Part shown: piece by piece, positions 19,716-25,630 of the stretch | How the letters are laid out: each line of letters starts with the position of its first letter | Position numbering within the stretch: position 1 is the stretch's first letter | Translations under genes and position numbers: made by a program | Assembly: GCA_000310025.1 (NCBI GenBank) | Contig: FN649751.1 | Location: forward strand, 518,743 to 544,372 | Direction of reading: 5' to 3' | DNA: 25,630 bases | Source of the DNA: Ectocarpus siliculosus | Taxonomy: Eukaryota; Sar; Phaeophyceae; Ectocarpales; Ectocarpaceae | The notes under the pieces: model-generated | What the model saw: only the letters and a program-made list of their open reading frames with translations | Told to the model about the DNA's origin: nothing | The model's database searches: none

Positions 19716-19943
19716 GCATGAGTTGGAGATTTCGGTTGGAAGAGCATTCGTATGATAAGAAGAAAACATTTCGCTGCTTGAAAACTATGGCAGTTAGTGA
19801 GTATCATTTTTGAGTTATTCAGAAAGCACGTATTCGTAGACATTTGTTCAAGAGGACACTGATATCGTTTTGAGAGGACATTGAGAGAGAGAAGATCGTG
19901 TCTTGTATTTCAGAATTAGAATGCCGTAGCTCATGAGAGGACA
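19716..19943 (+). other. 3' untranslated segment and polypurine tract
   Basis: Between the Pol stop and the right LTR. The word gaggaca occurs near 19852, 19874 and 19937; the last one, within atgagaggaca, directly abuts the LTR and is the likely plus-strand primer (polypurine tract). It is short and interrupted. A second purine run, tgagagagagaag, lies near 19882. Confidence 0.55.
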
Positions 19944-20163
19944 TGTCAGGAGTATTGTAGTGCAAGAACTGACTCTATTCTACTGCATGGGTTTTGTGCA
20001 GTATTGTGAAGGCGTGACTTCAAGTCTGTAACCGTCAGGTGAAGGCAGGCTTGGTCGCTTTGTATGTTAATGAATCACTCTGTGTTTATCTACCCAAACT
20101 GCGCCACTACTGCCAACTACACAGCAGCACACGGAAGCCCAGACAACTGCTGAACTGCTGTCG
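19944..20163 (+). repeat. Right LTR
   Basis: 220 bp, matching the left LTR at 218 positions. It ends TGTCG instead of TGTCA. A terminal CA is needed by integrase, so the G most likely arose after insertion. Confidence 0.95.
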
Positions 20164-20168
20164 GTCAT
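20164..20168. other. Target-site duplication, right (GTCAT)
   Basis: Matches 14641-14645. With this boundary both LTRs are exactly 220 bp, which supports the assignment. Confidence 0.88.
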
Positions 20169-21827
20169 CATGCGCTGGGGCCGCCTGTCGCGCGCGTCGT
20201 ACTGTGCCGATTACAGTTTTCCCCTCAAGCCGTGCTCTTCATGGTTTAGCGAGAGAATGGGCACAGGAAAGGACCCAGCTTCCAATCCTGCGTTGTGCAA
20301 GACGGCTACTGCTACGCGCTGCCCTGTCTCTCTCTGTCGCACTGTGATTCTTGGTCGCGCGCTGGGCTGCTGGCTGTCGCACGGTCCGATCCGATCCCGA
20401 TATGCGGACGACACGATGATAGCTTCGTGGGAGAAACGCACTTGTTATACTACATACGTAGGGTTAAGGTTAAGGTTAGGGTTCTTGCGGGGAGGAGCGC
20501 ACGCAGCCCACAAAATCTCGATAATCAGAGGAAGCCCGCAAGCTCGCCGTTCACGCGTGCCGGCACTCTCTTCGAGTATCGGAAACAGGTCGGCGTGCCC
20601 CAGCGGGTGGGCGTCTTCCACCCGGACTCGTGGTCTTGACTTGGTACACATGTATACAGGGTGGGCTCGGATTTTGGGGGACATGAAGTTCCCGCAGGGG
20701 CAAGGGCGAGTCGATAGCAGCGGGCGTAAGCGTCAAGTAACTAGTCGAATCTCGCGCGACCACGGAGCTTCATGTCTACCACGCGTAGGCAACCACACGA
20801 CCACCCTCGATTGCGGCCGACTCTTTCCCGATTGACAAACTTGCGGTAGACAGGCGACCCCGGCATCCACCATATCCGTACTCGGCCTACCCATTCTACC
20901 GCTCTCTTCTCGGTAGCGCACCCCTAAGCCCTGGCCCCTCAAGGATGCCTTAGAATTTGCTGGAGAGCCCGTTTTCGGGAGAGGGATGCTTGAGAGGGGT
21001 TATTGTGCCTGAGCGCTGCTGTTCCTCGCCAGGGACGTGCCGAGTCCCCTCTCAGGCACGCGAAGCAGCCAAATAACAACGCCGTTATGTCATGAACTCC
21101 GGGACATGGGGACACTTCAGGGGGGGGGTATCGAAACATCCGTGGAGCCGCTATGCTGCTTGCACAGCACACAGGCGCAGCTCGCACCTAGTACACAGCA
21201 CACAACAGCCAGCACGCCGGGCGTGCACCAGAAAGGATTAGGAAGGACGTTCCGGAATAGACCACGGGGGGTGCCGGGTAGGAGGGAGGCCGAGACTACT
21301 ACTGTAGGAAGCCTTGAGCAGTAGGTTAGGAGTGTTTTTCAAACTAGTGTAGTGAAGTCCTGTGACATGTGACGTCTGCAAATAGCTATCTATGTAGGCT
21401 GGGTGCTAGTTGAATAATTCACTGTAGGTAGCAGCTACCTCATGTATGGCTATTGGATTTGATCTGTCTTTTTGTTGTCTTGGGTCGATTCATTTCCTCT
21501 GGACATCGTGAACTACATAGCCTACAGGACTACCTCTTTCTCAGGAGTTCTTATCTAGGGGTTTGCTGTGCGTCATGTTTTTTTTACCCATAGTAAATAT
21601 TGGACGTGGAGACCAAGACCCAAGATCTAAGGTCACAGGCAATCAAGTACAGATGAGGTTTCGACGGAAATTGATTAGGTGCGAAAACGAAAGAAGAGTG
21701 ACGAGTGAAACTTCTGCTATTTCTCTCTAGAATAAAGGTCCACACAAGGGCATCACAGTTTATTTCATCCCACTTGATTACACTTTTACCCCACCAAAGA
21801 CGATATAGTGTGGCGAGAATGGCCCTT
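20169..21827. other. No recognisable gene
   Basis: Flank of the retrotransposon. A 222-codon open stretch (20170-20835) has no recognisable domain. It includes the telomere-like segment listed separately and a G9 run near 21121. Nothing else is supported. Confidence 0.4.
20461..20484 (+). repeat. Short interstitial telomere-like stretch
   Basis: Four tandem G2-3TTA-type units (gggttaaggttaaggttagg, then gtt). They resemble the TTAGGG/TTTAGGG class but two units are GGTTAA variants. Too short to be a telomere. Confidence 0.5.
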
Positions 21828-21957
21828 AGGCAACTCTAAGGCACCTTCTCAGGCACCGCCAGGCATGAACTAAGGCATCTGAGGCAAGATTTGTCCTCAC
21901 GAAAGTCTGAAGCATGTCCCCAGGCACGCCTCAAGCAACAAAATGCACCTCAAGCAA
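21828..21957 (+). repeat. AGGCA/AAGCA motif at near-helical spacing
   Basis: AGGCA starts at 21828, 21839, 21851, 21861, 21873, 21882 and 21922, followed by AAGCA at 21933 and 21952. Steps are 11, 12, 10, 12 and 9 in the first run, close to one helical turn. The intervening bases are not repeated, so this is not a simple tandem repeat. Further gaggca and cgcctcaag words continue to about 22035. Confidence 0.5.
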
Positions 21958-22505
21958 GTGCCTTAACTTTTGCGTGAGCCCAAATTTGTTTGCCTGCGGC
22001 GCTTTGCCTGAGGCACGCCTTCGGCGTGCTTGAGGGGCCAGGTCTTACGCAACCCCTCCGTCGGGAGGATCGTCACGAGCTGCCGGTCCAGCGGTTGTTG
22101 GGCATCTTAGGCAAACTCGAAGGCAAGCATGGCCAAGTCCACCGCCGGACTGGCCTGGGGAACCTGCAGATAGTCCCACTTTAGGAACCTGCCATCGTCT
22201 CCAACGATGTGCTCTTAACCGGGGGATATCTGTGGAAGCGGAAGACGCGAAGAGCTGGCGAGGGGACGGTCACGCGGAGGACGGTGATCAAACGAAGCTG
22301 GTCCCCTGCTCTGCCGATGGAACTGGCTGCCAGGTATGGATGAAGTGAGCGGCACCCAGGACGCTGATGGGACAGTGCGAAAGCCTTGTTGTCGACTTAT
22401 ATCCAAGCGTATTTTTGTCTACGTGCATAACATGTCTACGTACATAACATATGCTCGCACTATGAACCCATGCGGCAACCCTTCAACGACGCGCACCACA
22501 ATGTT
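21958..22505. other. No recognisable gene
   Basis: Contains an inverted pair cacgcct...gcgtgct near 22015-22030 and a 17 bp duplication. Short open stretches on both strands lack identifiable domains. Confidence 0.4.
22416..22449. repeat. 17 bp tandem duplication
   Basis: tgtctacgtgcataaca (22416-22432) is followed directly by tgtctacgtacataaca (22433-22449), one difference. Confidence 0.9.
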
Positions 22506-22763
22506 CTAAACTCGAGGGTCGCCGTTGAGCAGCACCGGGAGCGCCATTGATAATAAAATCCGTATCGGTGGAATCTCGCTGACTGGAGGATTGCCGTCTT
22601 GGAGCGCCTCTTGCGCTACTCGAATCTTGGTGCTCGTTTTTGAGTACACACCAAGAGGAACAGGAACAACAACCTCCAAACCCTCCTTCACCGTTATCAG
22701 GTCCAATCTCTGCCGAATCCGGGCGGCGGCGGCGGCGGCGATGTCGCGGACCGATCTTGCCCT
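22506..22763 (-). CDS. Possible coding exon, unknown product
   Basis: An 86-codon open stretch on the minus strand ending in TAG. The product reads as protein-like: an Ala run from the GGC/GCC microsatellite, then RIRQRLDLITVKEGLEVVVP, then STKIRVAQEALQDGN, with many RNY codons. It is bounded upstream by an in-frame stop inside a possible acceptor (tgggtag). No domain is recognised and no partner exon was found. The opposite strand is also open, so this could be chance. Confidence 0.2.
   Translation of the reverse strand, partial: RARSVRDIAAAAAARIRQRLDLITVKEGLEVVVPVPLGVYSKTSTKIRVAQEALQDGNPPVSEIPPIRILLSMALPVLLNGDPRV
22722..22740. repeat. (GGC)6 microsatellite
   Basis: Six uninterrupted GGC trinucleotides. 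Confidence 0.95.
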
Positions 22764-23160
22764 CTACCCACAGCTAGCCACTTCCTGCCCTGTCCGCACT
22801 TGGCGCAAGTGTCTATCGACGCGAAGGGGTTAGAGAGAAAAGCCATTGTCAGAACATATTCGAAAAGGTGACAAAAAATGAGCGATAGAGACAGGAAGAC
22901 CTCGACAGCGCATCGCAGCACCGTATGCGCTTTCGTTGTATCATGGATCGTTGGCTCCATACATGGGTTACGTCGGTAACTCACACGGCATACACACATT
23001 TTCATTACTAAACCACCCCTGAAATGAACATGATGCCGTTGGTTGCTGCCACGCCGACGGTGGGATTCGATTTTTTCCGGTGTTGATCGAGAAGTAAAAA
23101 CGAGCGATCAAGACAGGAAGATAGAAGACAAGAGGACGGCAACAGCGCGCATTTACACTT
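22764..23160. other. Spacer before the tandem array
   Basis: No gene. Two related words, gagcgatagagacaggaaga (22881) and gagcgatcaagacaggaaga (23102), about 220 bp apart suggest an older duplication next to the array. Confidence 0.4.
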
Positions 23161-24661
23161 CGGCATTTACACTCTCTATATTCATGCGTCAATCGCTCAC
23201 CGGCGACAACCCTAATAGGTAGCGCTGTTGACAAGCAAGCCCACCAACGACGGCCGCCGCACACGTTTCATGTGTGTGGTTCCGGCATTCACGCTCTCTG
23301 TATTCATGCGTGAATTGCCCCACAGGCAACAACCCCGGTAAGTAGCGCTGTTGACAAACAAGCCCACCGACCAAGGCCGCCACACACTTTTCCTGTGTGT
23401 GGTTTCGGTATTTACACTTTCTTTGTATTCATGCGGGAATCACTCACAGGAAACAAAACCCTAGTAGGTAGCGCTCTTGCGAACACAAGATCACCAACCA
23501 CGGCCGCCACACACTATTTATGTGTGTGGTGCCGGCATTCATACCCTCTCTATTCATGCGTGAATCGCCACACAGGCAACAACCCTGGCAAGTAGCGCTC
23601 TTGCGAAAACACGCCCACCAACCACGGCCGCCATACACTATTGATGTGTGTGGTTCCGGCATTTACACTTTCTCTATTCATGCGTGAATCGCCACACAGG
23701 CAACAACCCTGGTAAGTAGCGCTCTTGCGAAAACACGCCCACCAACCACGGCCGCCATACACTATTGATATGTGTGGTTCCGACATTCAATACTCTCTGT
23801 ATTCATGCGTGAATCGCCCACAGGCAACAACCCTGGTAAGTAGCGCTGGTGGGAAAACAAGCCCACCAACCAAGGCCGCCACACACTATTGATGTGTGTG
23901 GTGCCGGCATTCACACTCTCTGTATTCATGCGTGCATCGCCACACAGGCAACAACCCTGGTAAGTAGCGCTCTTGCGAAAAACAAGCCCACCAACCAAGG
24001 CCGCCACACACTATTGATATGTGTGGTTCCGACATTCAATACTCTCTGTATTCATGCGTGAATCGCCACACAGGCAACAACCGTGGTGAGTAGCGCTGTC
24101 GCGAAAACAAGCCCACCAACATGGCCGCCACACACTATTGATGTGTGTGGTTCCAACATTCGTACTTTCTGATTTCATGCGTGAATCGCCACACGGCAAC
24201 AACCCTGGTAAGTAGCGCTGTTACGAAAAAACAAGCCCACCAACCCAGGCCGCCACACACTATTGATGTGTGTGGTTCCGGCATTCGTACTCTCTGTATT
24301 CATGCGTGAATCGCCCACAGGCAACAACCCTGGTAAGTAGCACTGTTGCGAAAACAAGCCCACCAACCACGGCCGCCACACACTATTGATGTGTGTGGTT
24401 CCGGCATTCATACTCTCTGTATTCATGCGTGAATCGCCACACAGGCAACAACCGTGGTGAGTAGCGCTGATGCGAAAACAAGCCCACCACCATGGCCGCC
24501 ACACACTATTGATGTTTGTGGTTCCGGCATTCACACTTTCTATATTCATGCGTGAATCGCCACACAGGCAACAACCGTGGTGAGTAGCGCTGTTGCGAAA
24601 GCAAGCCCACCACCACGGCCGCCACACACTATTGATGTGTGTAGTTCCGGCATTTAATACT
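23161..24661. repeat. Tandem array, ~12 units of ~124 bp, two hairpins per unit
   Basis: The landmark ATTCATGCG recurs at 23180, 23302, 23427, 23552, 23676, 23801, 23924, 24050, 24172 (variant), 24298, 24421 and 24544, giving unit lengths of 122-126 bp. Each unit has a short hairpin ATTCA-TGCG-TGAAT, a middle block with aacaaccctgg and gtagcgct, the block aagcccaccaac, and a second hairpin CCACACAC-n7-GTGTGTGG (for example 23879-23901). In the first three units the loop differs while the arms are largely kept. On the minus strand some units are multiples of three, so open frames run across them. They shift elsewhere, arguing against a protein. Satellite-type array; function unknown. Confidence 0.92.
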
Positions 24662-24890
24662 TGGTTGTATGCATACTCATGATCATACCACGATCGACTG
24701 ATCGCTATTAAATCAACAACGTGCTGGCGTCAAGGTATGCTTGGTGCTGTCCAGCAACTTTCTCAGTACAATTGTATGTACTCTGGGAGGACTTCAACGG
24801 ATTCCGTCGAATCGGGCCTCGATTCTCACGGCAAGTCTCCAACAATTTATTGTAACTTTGTAAGTAGTGTCCACAATCTCTGGCTTTTAT
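24662..24890. other. No recognisable gene
   Basis: Array edge to the next duplication; AT-richer, no open frame or motif that I can support. Confidence 0.4.
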
Positions 24891-25037
24891 CGACTGCAGC
24901 GTAAATCTGAATCCAGAATATCCCCTGTGATACCCACTCGTGTACAGGACACCATGTGATTCAAAACGACTGCAACGCAATCTGAGGCCAGATTAGGTCA
25001 TATGATACTCTCGTCTACAGCGCACCATGTGATCCAG
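24891..25037. repeat. Imperfect 76 bp tandem duplication
   Basis: Copies at 24891-24966 and 24967-25037 share cgactgca, aatctga, ccaga, actcgt and caccatgtgat in order. About three quarters identical. Confidence 0.65.
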
Positions 25038-25099
25038 CATTCGTGTATGTACTTCCATCGCGTATCGACACCAAACAATAATAGTTTGTGGGTATTGTC

Positions 25100-25155
25100 T
25101 TGCTTGGCTGTGGCCACCACACACTCGTTAGATGCGGAGCCGGTATTGAAACCAC
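25100..25155. repeat. Diverged half-unit of the 124 bp repeat
   Basis: tgtggccaccacacactcgt followed by a gagccggtattg segment aligns with the second hairpin and ttccggcatt part of the array unit. The hairpin arms are lost. Confidence 0.4.
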
Positions 25156-25269
25156 GTTCAACATCGTGAACGTAACGCCACAGAACCCACAGTTATTTTT
25201 TTTCCCGCATCGATGCGGAACAACTGCTGAGTGTATGTATATCATCCATATGACGGCGTACTCTTCGTA

Positions 25270-25355
25270 CGGTGGCAACAGCCGTGACAGCCAGCGCTGT
25301 CGAAGCAGGCCCACCAACCTCGGCCACCAAACCCGGTTGATGTGTTTAGTCATTG
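25270..25355. repeat. Diverged unit of the 124 bp repeat
   Basis: ggcaacagccgtg, agcgctgtcg, caggcccaccaacc, cggccaccaa and ttgatgtgt follow in the same order and spacing as in the array. It lies about 600 bp from the array edge. Confidence 0.65.
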
Positions 25356-25630
25356 AATCACGTGCGACATGGGTGACTGGGTACGCTACCGAATCAACCC
25401 AGCAGCAGCGGTATCTCTTGTTGGATGTACTCACAGCATTGACAGATTATTGCAACCGAGGAATGTTCCTAGAAGATGGAGCGGGGGATTTTGGGGGTTC
25501 CGCAGTTGTAATAAATTGGGGGAATGGTGGTACCATCTTTGCCACATATTATTGTTTTCTGGGTATGCGTGTCAGCAACGGTGTTGGCCACGTGCCCTTG
25601 ATTTATTCATCTTCCTTTTTCCCGGCTATC
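25356..25630. other. No recognisable gene
   Basis: Window end; nothing beyond short unmatched sequence. Confidence 0.4.

Larger units (their letters stand above)
14646..20163 (+). mobile_element. Ty1/copia LTR retrotransposon, 5518 bp, nearly intact
   Basis: Two 220 bp LTRs, a 5 bp target duplication, a tRNA-Met-type primer-binding site and a single gag-pol region in the order capsid, zinc knuckle, protease, integrase, reverse transcriptase, RNase H. This order (integrase before RT) defines Ty1/copia (Pseudoviridae). The LTRs differ at only two positions (14837 C versus 20135 A, and the last base A versus G), about 99% identity, so the insertion is recent. The coding region is interrupted by two single-base frame changes, so this copy as written could not make a full polyprotein without frameshifting. 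No additional envelope-like gene is present. Confidence 0.96.

Noticed and set aside
20401-20415. YADDT coded in an open frame, reminiscent of a LINE reverse transcriptase
   Set aside because: None of the flanking RT motifs are present; a five-residue match is expected by chance.
22108-22210. Minus-strand stretch encoding DDGRFLKWDYLQVP
   Set aside because: Protein-like but only about 34 codons between stops, with no supporting splice sites or homology that I can name.
24175-24627. 150-residue repetitive open frame (and similar shorter ones) on the minus strand
   Set aside because: It arises because several array units are multiples of three. The frame is lost in neighbouring units of 122-125 bp, so it is not a conserved protein.
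23161-24661. CRISPR-like regular repeats
   Set aside because: The whole 124 bp unit is repeated with no unique spacers, and the context is eukaryotic.

Overview
The window is eukaryotic, repeat-rich, accessory-type nuclear DNA of roughly balanced base composition. A brown alga (Phaeophyceae) or related stramenopile is the most likely source. That rests on three intron-separated exons whose products look, from memory, like the carbohydrate sulfotransferases expanded in brown algae. It is an inference; no database search was possible.

Layout. (1) Positions 1-2600 hold three head-to-tail copies of a 540-620 bp repeat. The middle copy is split by a 776 bp non-autonomous DNA transposon with terminal inverted repeats and a TGA target duplication. 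(2) Positions 2600-6580 have no recognisable gene. (3) Positions 6582-12398 hold a sulfotransferase-like gene or gene remnant on the + strand: two adjacent exons, then a C-terminal exon 4.9 kb downstream. The interval between them carries small dispersed repeats, a tRNA/SINE-like trace and a cluster of a 14 bp palindrome (ACTTCCATGGAAGT and variants). (4) Positions 12399-14640 hold a second tRNA/SINE-like head, a hairpin-bearing duplication and a second cluster of the same palindrome. (5) Positions 14641-20168 are a complete, very recent Ty1/copia LTR retrotransposon: 220 bp LTRs differing at 2 positions, GTCAT target duplication, a primer-binding site matching the anticodon arm of tRNA-Met, and gag-protease-integrase-RT-RNase H. 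Its reading frame is broken twice by single-base shifts. (6) Positions 20169-23160 hold low-complexity features: a telomere-like stretch, an AGGCA motif at near-helical spacing, a 17 bp duplication, and one possible minus-strand exon. (7) Positions 23161-24661 are a tandem array of about twelve 124 bp units, each able to form two hairpins. Diverged outlying units lie at 25100-25355.

The only multi-gene logic is that of the retrotransposon, whose domains follow the Ty1/copia order (integrase before reverse transcriptase). The rest is a record of repeat accumulation around one sulfotransferase locus. The least explained signals are the two palindrome clusters, the hairpin-bearing 124 bp array and the phased AGGCA tract.
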